The notes under the pieces are model-generated. The model did not search any database. It had not been told where the DNA came from and saw only the letters and a list, made by a program, of their open reading frames with translations. Source: Nitrospinota bacterium (GTDB lineage Bacteria > UBA8248). Taken from it: a DNA stretch of 8,737 nt. The translations under genes were made by a program, and so were the position numbers. Positions 1-7,133 of the stretch are shown piece by piece (positions within the stretch are counted from its first letter, which is position 1; each line of letters begins with the position of its first letter). The DNA lies in assembly GCA_029937135.1 (NCBI GenBank), contig JAPYQX010000026.1:3711-12447 (forward strand), given 5' to 3'.

Positions 1-237
1 AACAGGAAAAACGCCAAGCTCGAAAAAGAGCTGGCCCAGTGGGTGGTCAAGGAGATCGGCGCCATCGCGCGGCCCGACTACATACGTTTTTCAGCCGCGC
101 TGCCCAAGACGCGGAGCGGCAAGATCATGCGCCGCCTCCTTCGCGACATCGCCTCGGGCGCCGATCAGGTGGGAGACACCACCACGCTCGAGGATGTTTC
201 CGTCCTCCAGAGTCTCCAGCAGTATCAGGATGAGTAG
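1..237 (+). CDS. acs: Acetyl-coenzyme A synthetase, C-terminal fragment
   Basis: The reading frame enters from the left edge and ends at TAG 235-237, leaving 78 residues of the small C-terminal domain of an AMP-forming acetyl-CoA synthetase. This enzyme activates acetate with ATP and CoA in the cytoplasm. The diagnostic motif is LPKTRSGKIMRR (fragment residues 35-46). Its last lysine before IMRR (residue 41, codon 121-123) is the catalytic lysine that protein acetyltransferases modify in well-studied Acs enzymes. The preceding ARPDYIRF segment matches the usual acid-thiol ligase C-domain. The adenylation domain lies outside the window, so substrate choice (acetate versus propionate) cannot be checked and another acyl-CoA synthetase of the same family remains possible. 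A terminator follows at 299-330, which suggests this is the last gene of its transcript. Confidence 0.9.
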   Translation, partial: NRKNAKLEKELAQWVVKEIGAIARPDYIRFSAALPKTRSGKIMRRLLRDIASGADQVGDTTTLEDVSVLQSLQQYQDE

Positions 238-259
238 AATGCGGTATCAGGCCGAGTAG
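222..259 (+). repeat. Short direct repeat duplicating the acs stop-codon segment
   Basis: GTATCAGGATGAGTAG (222-237) reappears as GTATCAGGCCGAGTAG (244-259), 14 of 16 bases identical and 22 bases apart. The first copy encodes the last Acs residues YQDE and the stop. The second, in a different frame, would read YQAE-stop. It lies between the stop codon and the terminator. It may be the scar of a small local duplication at the gene end. Chance is unlikely but not excluded. Confidence 0.6.
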
Positions 260-298
260 GCTGGGCGGTGCGAAAACGCCGGCGGTGTGAATACATCA

Positions 299-330
299 GG
301 GGCGGTCCTTCAACGGGGCCGCCCCTTTTT
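299..330 (+). terminator. Rho-independent terminator of acs
   Basis: A 10-base-pair stem pairs GGGGCGGTCC (299-308) with GGGCCGCCCC (316-325). One pair is G-U, and the loop is 7 bases (TTCAACG). TTTTTATTT follows directly from 326. This is a textbook intrinsic terminator reading rightwards from acs. The reverse strand has no U-tract after the stem, so it should not terminate the convergent gene at 346-1455 efficiently. Confidence 0.9.
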
Positions 331-345
331 ATTTAAGTCCGTTTT

Positions 346-1455
346 TTATTTTGACCCGTTTGTTTTTGATTCGCCGGGCCGGTTTTGTTTTCGCGGGAAA
401 TCCCTCATCGCCCCGGCGAGGTTCTTGGCAATGAGTTCGTTGCCGCGGGAGGTGAGGTGGATGCCGTCGATGGCGAGGCCGCGGTCCTTGAGGTCCATCG
501 CCTCTCCCAGGTTGATATAGGTCAGCCGGGGCTCGCCGCCGAACCGCTGGCGCAGCATACTCGCCAGCGTTTTTTGCTGGGCGATGTGGCTGTCCGAGAC
601 ATAGGGCTGGGTGACGACGGCGAGGGCCGCCCCCTTCTCCAGGGCGTAGCGTGCCGCCGCGTGGACCTCGCCGCAATAAAACGCCCATCTTACTCCGCAC
701 CCCTCCTCCCGGTTTTCCGTTTCAACCCTGCCGGGGGCGGTGAGCCTCCCGAGCTGCTTTTCGAGGGACTGGGCGATCTCCCCACCGAGTTCAAGGGCCG
801 AGGCCTTTGTCCGGTCCAAAATGCCGGGCGAGAAATTGGTCCTCTTTCTTCCCATATTGATATCGTCGATGCCGAGGCCCAACCTGAGCATCTTCGCCTT
901 GTCGAGCATCAATTCGGGCAGGAGGGGCATGTAGCCCGTCAGCTTGAAAACGGGGGAGCGATGCCGGAAGACGGACAGGTTTTTCCCGGTGAGGTCGTTA
1001 TAGCCCGTATAGAAAACCACGGCGTCGTAGCCCAGATAGGCGTAGTCCTTGAGGGTATAGATTAGCGAATGGGCGCCCTCGTTGTTCCAGGCAAGGTTGA
1101 CGACGCGAAAGGATTCGGGGCCTCCCTGCCGTGGGTTTTCGTTGAGCATCCGCTCAAGATGGGCGGGAAATGATTGGCCCACCGGTGCTCCGTAGCCCAG
1201 CGCGGTGCTCCCCCCCAGGACGGCGATGCGAAACTCGCCCCGCTTTTTTGGCCCCGTCACCGGTCCCCGGTAACCCCAGATGTTGTACATCCCGTTTTTT
1301 TGAAGCTTCTGGTGGACGTACCAGTCCCCGGCAGCGAACAAGGCGATCAAGAATGCGGCGGATATAAAAAACGTGGCAGTGGCGAAGGCCGCATACCTCT
1401 TTTTGCTCTTTCGCCTGCGATACGTTTTAAGCTCAAAATTCCTGTAATCGTTCAT
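346..1455 (-). CDS. Membrane-anchored SGNH/GDSL-type hydrolase
   Basis: The 369-residue protein has a basic N-terminus (RRRKSKKR, 13-20) and a single hydrophobic segment at about 22-42. It is therefore probably anchored in the inner membrane with the enzyme domain on the periplasmic side. The SGNH blocks are readable: AVLGGSTALGYG with candidate nucleophile Ser83 (block I), NLAWNNEG near 120-127 (probable block II), TGYNDL with Asn153 (block III), and DGIHLTSRGN with Asp330 and His333 (block V). All four catalytic elements therefore seem present. SGNH enzymes hydrolyse or transfer esters on lipids, sugars or glycans, and nothing here identifies the substrate. The ATG start at 1455 has only a weak AGGG close upstream, so its initiation signal is poor, but the next in-frame Met (residue 56) would remove the anchor. 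The gene converges on acs and diverges from the dioxygenase gene. No partner is adjacent on its strand. Confidence 0.82.
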   Translation of the reverse strand: MNDYRNFELKTYRRRKSKKRYAAFATATFFISAAFLIALFAAGDWYVHQKLQKNGMYNIWGYRGPVTGPKKRGEFRIAVLGGSTALGYGAPVGQSFPAHLERMLNENPRQGGPESFRVVNLAWNNEGAHSLIYTLKDYAYLGYDAVVFYTGYNDLTGKNLSVFRHRSPVFKLTGYMPLLPELMLDKAKMLRLGLGIDDINMGRKRTNFSPGILDRTKASALELGGEIAQSLEKQLGRLTAPGRVETENREEGCGVRWAFYCGEVHAAARYALEKGAALAVVTQPYVSDSHIAQQKTLASMLRQRFGGEPRLTYINLGEAMDLKDRGLAIDGIHLTSRGNELIAKNLAGAMRDFPRKQNRPGESKTNGSK

Positions 1456-1664
1456 GGCCCTAATATAGCCAAAAGCGGGGCCGGAATCTCTCTTCCTCCG
1501 CCCGGTGGCTGTTTCTGAAGGTCAATATCCACACTTCACGCCGGGGCAAGGTGGGGGTTGCGGGGAGATATAAAAAAGATTAATTTATCTTCAATACTTT
1601 TCCCGGTCCATTTTCAGGGCCCTGCTCACATTTTAAGGCTTTGGCTCATAGGGGGGGATTTTTC
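1456..1664. promoter_or_regulatory. Divergent intergenic region with AT-rich inverted repeat
   Basis: This 209-base gap separates the divergent SGNH hydrolase and dioxygenase genes and should hold promoters for both. Against the GC-rich background, 1567-1600 is strikingly AT-rich. Within it, AAGATTAATTTATCTT (1576-1591) is a near-perfect palindrome with one mismatched base pair, the size of a dimeric regulator site. TATAAA at 1569-1574 resembles a -10 element for the rightward gene, but no convincing -35 lies 17 bases upstream, so the promoter assignment is tentative. No small coding region is recognised here. Confidence 0.35.
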
Positions 1665-2510
1665 ATGTCCGGTGTGGAACTCGGCTTCATGGTGCCCCAT
1701 CCGTGGATCATGGTCGCGGGGGAGATAGAGGAGGGCCACCACGAAAAGACCACCTCGGCCTACCGGCGGGTGCGGGATACGATCACGGATTTTGGGCCCG
1801 ATGTCATGATTGTGGCCTCACCTCACTGGCCGCTGCTCTCGAAATTGCGGGTGGGCGGGGCGCCCCGCTACACCGGGACTCTTGATGAGTTTCTCCCCCA
1901 TATACACGCGGCGCTGCCCCCCGAGCACCGCCGGGACCTGCCTCCGGTGCCCTACGACTTTTCCGGCGATGCCGAACTCGCGGAGCGCATCTCGAAGGCG
2001 GGAGTGGAGGCGGGCCTGGACGTTCGGTTCGAGGCGGCCCCCGAGGCCCTCGATCACGGCTCAATCGTGCCGATCATGTATCTCGACCCCGGCGGGCGAA
2101 TCCCGGTAATCCTTCTGTCGAACGAGGAAGGCTCCTCCGGGCGGAGTCGAAACTGGGGCGAGATCGTCGGGCGGGAGGTTACCCGGAGCGGCCGGCGCGC
2201 GGTTTTTATCGCCAGCGGAACCCTCTCCCACCGGTTTGTCTTCGATAGCCCGGACGCGCTTTGGCCCGAGGGCGAGGCGTGGGACCGCAGGTTTCTGAAA
2301 ATTCTCACCGATGGCAATCCCGTGGATATTTTCCGTTTGCCGGACGGGGAGATTGCCTCGGGCGAGTTCGAGGCGGGGGGGCTGCACGGGCTTTACATGC
2401 TTTTTGGCGCGATGGGAGGCGATCTCTCGGCCTCGGTCCTCAGCTATGAGGGCATCGTCGGCGTCGGCTCGCCCATCGTGCGATTCGAGCAAAAAGTCCC
2501 GGCGGTGTGA
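1665..2510 (+). CDS. Class III extradiol ring-cleavage dioxygenase, LigB-type
   Basis: The protein has 281 residues, the usual size for LigB-family catalytic subunits. These enzymes use a non-haem metal, normally Fe(II), to open catechol-type rings next to the diol, in the cytoplasm. Family landmarks appear in order: VPHPW with His12, ASPHWPL with His54, DHGSIVP with His131, SGTLSH with His189, and GLHGLYMLFGAM with His241. His12 and His54 are the likely metal ligands. The third ligand is expected near Glu234/Glu236 or His241, and His189 or His131 could be the catalytic acid-base. ATG 1665 is chosen because GGGGGGA (1651-1657 plus A1658) sits just upstream. The in-frame TTG at 1641 lacks such a site and adds residues before the conserved N-terminal strand. 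No LigA-like small subunit or ring-degradation gene is nearby, so the substrate is unknown. It could act on a catechol, a gallate-like compound or DOPA-like molecules. Confidence 0.82.
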   Translation: MSGVELGFMVPHPWIMVAGEIEEGHHEKTTSAYRRVRDTITDFGPDVMIVASPHWPLLSKLRVGGAPRYTGTLDEFLPHIHAALPPEHRRDLPPVPYDFSGDAELAERISKAGVEAGLDVRFEAAPEALDHGSIVPIMYLDPGGRIPVILLSNEEGSSGRSRNWGEIVGREVTRSGRRAVFIASGTLSHRFVFDSPDALWPEGEAWDRRFLKILTDGNPVDIFRLPDGEIASGEFEAGGLHGLYMLFGAMGGDLSASVLSYEGIVGVGSPIVRFEQKVPAV

Positions 2511-2558
2511 TCGAAAAAGCGGTGAGAGCGAAAAAAGAAGTGTGAACAAATAAGAAAT

Positions 2559-2571
2559 CCGGACCGACCGG
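2559..2571. terminator. Weak hairpin between convergent genes
   Basis: The 70-base gap between the dioxygenase (ending 2510) and the kelch gene (ending 2581) contains CCGG-ACCGA-CCGG, a 4-base-pair stem. On the minus strand it is followed by ATTTCTTATTTG, and on the plus strand by CAGGAATTTATTTT. The stem is short, so this is only a candidate terminator, more plausible for the leftward operon. No stronger hairpin was seen in the gap. Confidence 0.2.
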
Positions 2572-2580
2572 GTCAGGAAT

Positions 2581-3744
2581 TTATTTTCCACAGCCCTCTC
2601 CGCGAGGGGGGGCCTTGAAGATTTCGGCCGAAGCGAGGACATCGATATCCGAGGCGCCGCCCGCGATGAGGACCCGCCCGCCGGGGAGCGGCGTCGCCGT
2701 GTGGAGCCGCCGCTCGTAGCGCATCGCAGAGGCCAGCGGGCGAAAACACCCGCCCTGGGGATCGAAAATCTCTCCGTCCGCCAGCGACTTTCCACCTCCC
2801 CAGCCTCCGAGAAGGAGCACCCGCCCGTCCGGCAGCAGGGTGGCGGTATGCTGTTGGCGTGGGGTGGAGAGTTTTTCCTTGAGCAATTGAAAAGAAGAGG
2901 AGGCCGGGTCGTAGAACTCGGCGGTGGCGAGGGTTCTTTTCGGGCCGAGTCCCCCCGTGATCAAAACCTTCCCGCTCGAAAGAAGGGTCGCGGTGTGGCG
3001 GCTCCTTGGGCTGGACAGGGCCTTGCGCGCCAGCGCCGTCTGGCGGGCCGCCGGGTCGTATATTTCGGCGTAGCGTTCGCCCTTGCCCCGCCCGCCCCCG
3101 GCGATGAGGACCGTACCGTCCGGCAGACGCGTCGCGGTGTGCTGCTGGCGGGCGATGAACATGGGCCGGGCCGCGGGAGCGAAGGATTTTTCGTTCGGTG
3201 AGAAAATTTCCATCCCCCGGATGGCCCGCTTCCCGTTGTTTCCGCCGGTGACGAGGTAGGTTCCGTCCTTGAGGGCGGTCAGGGTGTGATCGAATCGGGC
3301 GGCGTTCATATCGACGCGGGCGAACGCGCCCCCCGAGGGCGGGATGATCACCGCCTCGCGGAGCGCGATGTTGCCGTGGGACCATCCGCCGGTGAGGAGG
3401 ACGCCCCTCCCCGCGAGGCGGGCGGCGCGGTGCCACCCCCTGGGGCGAAAGTCCGGCGTGGGCAGCGCCATGAAGCGCCCCTCGGCGGTCCCGTAAAACT
3501 CGGCCGAGCCGAGGGGGTCGGTCTTCGACAGGCCCGCCGCGATGAACACGCGGCCCGTGCCGAGAAGCGTGGCGGTGTGTCCGTGACGTGGGGCCGTCAT
3601 CGCGCCCGTGCCGGTGAAATCGTCTCCGCCCGAGCAGCCGGCGGCGAGGATCGACAGACAAAGCACGAGCGCCCCGTTTTTCACGACGATTCTTTTTCGC
3701 CTGTTCATTCGCCCGTTCATCTGGCGGCTCGTTCGCTCAATCAC
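2581..3744 (-). CDS. Kelch-repeat beta-propeller lipoprotein
   Basis: This 387-residue protein begins with a basic stretch (RRKR), a hydrophobic core and the lipobox LAAGC with Cys37, so it should be a lipoprotein exported across the inner membrane. The rest is a run of kelch-like units with the pattern HTATLL-x-x-GRVLIAGG followed by an AEIYDP-type strand. The marker histidines fall at 56, 105, 153, 202, 250, 299 and 348, spaced 48-49 residues, giving seven blades. The seventh stops after its AEIF strand. The stretch DFTGTGAMTAPR (42-53) before blade 1 resembles the missing strand and probably closes the ring. GTG 3744 overlaps the MOSC stop as GTGA. ATG codons at 3720 or 3708 would give a more typical signal-peptide n-region, so the start is uncertain. 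Such propellers usually bind proteins or sugars. No catalytic residues for galactose oxidase activity are recognised. Confidence 0.85.
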   Translation of the reverse strand: MIERTSRQMNGRMNRRKRIVVKNGALVLCLSILAAGCSGGDDFTGTGAMTAPRHGHTATLLGTGRVFIAAGLSKTDPLGSAEFYGTAEGRFMALPTPDFRPRGWHRAARLAGRGVLLTGGWSHGNIALREAVIIPPSGGAFARVDMNAARFDHTLTALKDGTYLVTGGNNGKRAIRGMEIFSPNEKSFAPAARPMFIARQQHTATRLPDGTVLIAGGGRGKGERYAEIYDPAARQTALARKALSSPRSRHTATLLSSGKVLITGGLGPKRTLATAEFYDPASSSFQLLKEKLSTPRQQHTATLLPDGRVLLLGGWGGGKSLADGEIFDPQGGCFRPLASAMRYERRLHTATPLPGGRVLIAGGASDIDVLASAEIFKAPPRGEGCGK

Positions 3745-4406
3745 TCAACAGTCTCGCGCGGCTCGCCCGCTTTTTCCAGCCGTCTTTCGAATTCGCCCCG
3801 GATCTCGGGAACAAGGCGGGGAATGCGGAGCGCTCTTCGCGTTGTTTCGAGGTCGCCCGCGCCGTAGTTCCTGAGACGGGCCATCTCGCGGACGGTGATT
3901 CCCTCGGCGCCCGCCTCGATTCGCTCGATGGGGTCGCCCGCGCCGATTTCTCCTTCCTCGATGACGCGAAAATAGATTCCGAGAAGGCAGCTCTCCAGAA
4001 ATCGCCGGACGAACCCTTCGTCCTCCATCCGGAGGCCGAGCTTGTAGCAGGGATTCCGGGGCTGGCTCACCTCGGCCACCGCCCCCCCGATCCGGAAGAT
4101 ATCGCCGATGCATACCGCGTCGTCGTCCATCCCCTCGGTGGTGAGGTTCTCGCCGAACTGGCCGTGGAGGAAGACGCCACGGCCCAGCTCTTTTTGCCAG
4201 TGTGCGTAGTTCCGGATGTCGTAGGCGTAGGCCGCCTTGAATTCGCCGCCGTGGTTTTTCAGGTCCGCCTGCCCGTCGCCCTCGATGTTGCGCTTTCGCA
4301 TCATGACCCGGCCGCCAACCGGCTTCTTGAAGATGCCGGTCCGTAGAGGCTTGTTTTCGTGGAGTATCAGACGCGGCTCGGAGACGTTGACGGAGAGGAG
4401 CTTCAT
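3741..4406 (-). CDS. MOSC domain protein, YiiM-like
   Basis: The 221-residue protein carries the MOSC (molybdenum cofactor sulfurase C-terminal) signature GDGQADLKNHGGEFKAAY (43-60), FGENLTTEG (84-92), and SQPRNPCYKL with the conserved Cys120 (114-123). A C-terminal helical extension (about 170-215) matches the YiiM layout of a MOSC domain followed by a three-helix region. Family knowledge: MOSC proteins bind molybdenum cofactor, and YiiM and YcbX reduce toxic N-hydroxylated bases such as 6-N-hydroxylaminopurine. That this protein does so is inference. ATG 4406 overlaps the recN stop as ATGA, and its own stop overlaps the next start as GTGA, indicating coupled translation. Lying immediately after recN, it fits a role in tolerance of damaged bases or nucleotides. 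No electron-transfer partner is encoded here. Confidence 0.88.
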   Translation of the reverse strand: MKLLSVNVSEPRLILHENKPLRTGIFKKPVGGRVMMRKRNIEGDGQADLKNHGGEFKAAYAYDIRNYAHWQKELGRGVFLHGQFGENLTTEGMDDDAVCIGDIFRIGGAVAEVSQPRNPCYKLGLRMEDEGFVRRFLESCLLGIYFRVIEEGEIGAGDPIERIEAGAEGITVREMARLRNYGAGDLETTRRALRIPRLVPEIRGEFERRLEKAGEPRETVE

Positions 4407-6184
4407 CGCGGAGTAGGTTTTACGGCCTTGCCGCTGGCGCGGCGAGATGGTTTCCCGGCGCTCCCCCTCCGCTTTCCGGCCTCGAGCATTTCCCCGGCGT
4501 GCCGGATAGCCGCCGCGCTCACCTCGAGGCCCGCGCCCATGCGCGCGATCTCCTCGACGCGGGCGTCGCCTTCGATCGGATCGATGGTGGTGGCGGTGCG
4601 CCCGCCGGCGGTGCGTTTTTCAATCCGGAAATGGCGGTCGCCCAGGCAGGCGACCTGGGGCAGGTGGGTGATGACGAGGACCTGGTGGTTCCCGGAGACC
4701 TCCTGGAGCTTGCGCCCGACGACCTCGGCCACTCCGCCGCCGATTCCGGCGTCCACCTCGTCGAAGATCAGGGTGGGGATCATGTCTCCGCGCCGGAGGA
4801 CGCTCTCGAGGGCGAGCATGAGCCGCGAGAGCTCCCCGCCCGAGGCGATGCGGGCGAGCGGGCGCGGGGGCTCGCCCGGGTTGGGGGAAAAATGAAATTC
4901 GCAGGCGTCGATGCCGTCCGAGCGGAGCGCGACGCGCTCGCCTTCGATCACGACAAATCCCCCGGTGTCGGGGAGGCGGCCCATTTTCGTTTCAAGCACC
5001 GCCCCCGGAAGGCCGAGTTCGGCCAGGGTCTCGCTCATTCCCCGGTCGAGGTCCACGGAGGCTTTTTGTCTTTTCCGGGACAGGGCGGGGGCGCGGCGGG
5101 AAACCTCCTCTCGGAGCCGGGAGACGGCTTCGGCGAGCCGGGCCTCGGTGCCCGCCTCGTCCGAGATGGCGGCGAGTTCCGTTTGGGCGCGGCCGAGATA
5201 GGCGAGGCACTCCGCCTCGTTGTTCCCGTATTTCCGCAGCAGCTCGCGCAGGAGCGACCGGCGGATCTCCAGCGCTTCCAGGCGTTCGGGATCGAGTTCG
5301 ATTGAGTCGGCGTAATCGCGCAGTGAATCAGCCAGCGATTCCACCTCGGCGCGGGCGGAGGCGGCCTGGGCCAGCAGGGGGGCCTGTGAGGGGTCCAGTT
5401 CGATCAGGCGCTCGAGGTTGCGGATGGACTCGCCGAGGTTCTCGATGATCGAGCCCTCGCCTCCGTAGAGGGCTTCATAGACGCCCCGGCCGAGGGCGCC
5501 GAGGCGATCAGCGTTGCGGAGCCGGGGAAGCTCCTCCTCGATGGATTCGAGTTCTCCCGCCGAGAGGGCGGCGCGCTCGAGTTCCTCGACCTGAAACCGG
5601 AGCAGGTCGGCCCGCTGGGCCCGCTCGCGCGCGCCCGTCCGGTGGGTCTCAAGCTCTTCGTCGGCCTCGCGGAGTTCGGCGGTCAGGTGGCCCAGGGCGC
5701 CCCGCTCTCCGGTCAACCCGGCGAAATCGTCGAGAAGGCCGAGGTGGGTCGATGGCTTGAGAAGGGTCTGTTGGGCGTGCTGGCCGTGAATGTTGACCAG
5801 CGACCCGGTGATCGACGAAAGGGTGGCTGCGGTCGCCAGCGCGCCGTTCAGGTAGAGGCGGCTCCGCCCGCTTGCGGATATCCTCCGGCGCACGATCAGC
5901 TCCCCGTCCGCGGGAACGTCGATGCCCGCCTCCTCAAGAGCGGCCCGCGCCCGTTGGCCGGCCGGCGTCGAGGGCAACTCGAAGACGCTCTCGACGACGG
6001 CGTCCCTGGCCCCGGAGCGGACGAGATCGGCGCGCCCTCTACCGCCGAGGGTGAGATTGATGGCCTCGAAAATGATCGATTTTCCGGCCCCGGTCTCGCC
6101 CGTGAGAACATTCAGGCCCGGGCCGAAGGCCACCTCAAGCGAGTCGATAATGGCGAAATCCGAGATGCGCATCAGGCGGAGCAC
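4403..6184 (-). CDS. recN: DNA repair protein RecN
   Basis: RecN is an SMC-like ATPase that acts early at double-strand breaks and helps RecA-dependent repair. With the start chosen here it has 593 residues, slightly longer than the 550-580 usual for the family. Visible elements are Walker A GETGAGKS (29-36), NIHGQH (131-136), a central Leu/Glu/Arg-rich coiled-coil region (about 165-385), the ABC signature SGGELSRL (448-455), Walker B TLIFDEVD (471-478) and ITHLPQVA (505-512). The basic tail (about 571-593) is unusual and could touch DNA. The frame stays open to 6256, but GTG 6184 is preferred. It gives VLRLMRISDFAIID, aligning with known RecN N-termini, and has a TGAGG Shine-Dalgarno overlapping the nadK stop codon. 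The gene starts 7 bases after nadK. The nadK-recN order is common in bacteria. No LexA-type box was recognised close upstream. Confidence 0.96.
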   Translation of the reverse strand: MLRLMRISDFAIIDSLEVAFGPGLNVLTGETGAGKSIIFEAINLTLGGRGRADLVRSGARDAVVESVFELPSTPAGQRARAALEEAGIDVPADGELIVRRRISASGRSRLYLNGALATAATLSSITGSLVNIHGQHAQQTLLKPSTHLGLLDDFAGLTGERGALGHLTAELREADEELETHRTGARERAQRADLLRFQVEELERAALSAGELESIEEELPRLRNADRLGALGRGVYEALYGGEGSIIENLGESIRNLERLIELDPSQAPLLAQAASARAEVESLADSLRDYADSIELDPERLEALEIRRSLLRELLRKYGNNEAECLAYLGRAQTELAAISDEAGTEARLAEAVSRLREEVSRRAPALSRKRQKASVDLDRGMSETLAELGLPGAVLETKMGRLPDTGGFVVIEGERVALRSDGIDACEFHFSPNPGEPPRPLARIASGGELSRLMLALESVLRRGDMIPTLIFDEVDAGIGGGVAEVVGRKLQEVSGNHQVLVITHLPQVACLGDRHFRIEKRTAGGRTATTIDPIEGDARVEEIARMGAGLEVSAAAIRHAGEMLEAGKRRGSAGKPSRRASGKAVKPTPR

Positions 6185-6191
6185 AGGGGCC

Positions 6192-7097
6192 TCACGATCC
6201 GTTTTTTCCGCCGCGCGGGTGAGTCTCCCAGAGGAGCTTGTCGCGCAGAATCTCAAAAAAGTCGGACCCCTCGGGGCGGACCAGCCGTACGGGGTCCGGG
6301 CTCAGGACGACGCGGAGGCGGTCCCCCGTGCTGAGTTCGCAGCCGGGCTGGCCGTCAACGGAGAGGGGCAGGCTGCGCTCGCCATCCCCGGCGCCTGAGA
6401 AGAGCGTCACGTCCACGGTTGATTTGGCGGGGATGACGAGCGGGCGGTTGCTCAGGGTGTGGGGGCAGATGGGGTTGATGAGCATGACGTTCAGGTCCGG
6501 CATGAGAAGGGGGCCGCCCGCTGAGAGCGAGTAGGCGGTCGAACCGGTGGGGGTGGCGATGATGAGCCCGTCAGCCCGAAAGATTCCAAGCTGGCGCCCG
6601 TTCACCGAGATTTGAAACTCCACCATCCGCGCGAGGGGGCCCGAGGTCAGGACCACATCGTTTAAAACGTCGGAGAGCGGAATCTCCGCCCCGTCTTTTT
6701 GAACGGAGGGTCGGAGGCGCATCCGCGATTCGATGGCGTACTTCCCCTTGAGGAGAACGTTTTCGAGCGCGGGGATGGCGCCGCTTTCGGGGATATCGAC
6801 GAGAAAACCCAGGTGGCCCGCGTTAATGCCCAAAAGGGGCGGCGCGTCACGGCCGAGGAGGTGGGCGGTCCGGAGCATCGACCCGTCCCCGCCGATGACG
6901 ATTATCAGATCGGCGCCCTCAACCGCTTTGGCGCGGGGAAGGCCGCCCGGGTTGTTGACCTCGGCGGCGGATGTTTCATCCAGGGCGATCTCGAAGCCGT
7001 TTCCCGCGAGCCAGTCCACCAGGCCGGAAAGGTTGGTCTCCGGGCGCAAGGCGTTGGGCCAGGTGGTGACCGCGATTTTCCTGAAGGTTTCGGGCAC
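6192..7097 (-). CDS. nadK: NAD kinase
   Basis: The enzyme phosphorylates NAD to NADP in the cytoplasm using ATP or polyphosphate. The 301-residue length is typical. The family motifs are complete: IGGDGSMLR with catalytic Asp71 in GGDGS (69-73), LNDVVL (145-150), DGLIIATPTGSTAYSLSAGG (176-195) for substrate and nucleotide binding, and PICPHTLSNRPLV (209-221). The start is GTG 7097, preceded by an AGAGAGG Shine-Dalgarno 7 bases upstream. It is the third gene of the six-gene minus-strand run and is separated from the preceding gene by 77 bases, the only real gap in the run. recN follows after 7 bases, so coupled expression is likely. Confidence 0.96.
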   Translation of the reverse strand: MPETFRKIAVTTWPNALRPETNLSGLVDWLAGNGFEIALDETSAAEVNNPGGLPRAKAVEGADLIIVIGGDGSMLRTAHLLGRDAPPLLGINAGHLGFLVDIPESGAIPALENVLLKGKYAIESRMRLRPSVQKDGAEIPLSDVLNDVVLTSGPLARMVEFQISVNGRQLGIFRADGLIIATPTGSTAYSLSAGGPLLMPDLNVMLINPICPHTLSNRPLVIPAKSTVDVTLFSGAGDGERSLPLSVDGQPGCELSTGDRLRVVLSPDPVRLVRPEGSDFFEILRDKLLWETHPRGGKNGS

Positions 7098-7133
7098 GGC
7101 TCAGCCTCTCTTTATCGGGGTGAACGGATGGAA

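Noticed and set aside
385..1065. A 226-residue plus-strand frame opposite the SGNH hydrolase
   Set aside because: The minus-strand frame carries the SGNH catalytic blocks, and the plus frame shows no motif.
1456..1664. Search for a small gene or RNA in the divergent gap
   Set aside because: No start codon with a ribosome site and coding-like composition was found, and no structured RNA motif was recognised.
2573..3661. A 362-residue open frame on the minus strand inside the kelch gene
   Set aside because: It is Arg/Pro/Gly-rich and lacks recognisable motifs. The overlapping frame encodes regular kelch repeats, so this is a GC-rich shadow.
4499..5305. A 268-residue open frame on the plus strand opposite recN
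   Set aside because: It is antisense to clear RecN coding sequence, with no family motif or ribosome site. Long shadow frames are expected at this GC content.
6185..6256. A 24-residue N-terminal extension of RecN
   Set aside because: It overlaps nadK, does not match RecN N-termini, and the GTG at 6184 has a good ribosome site.
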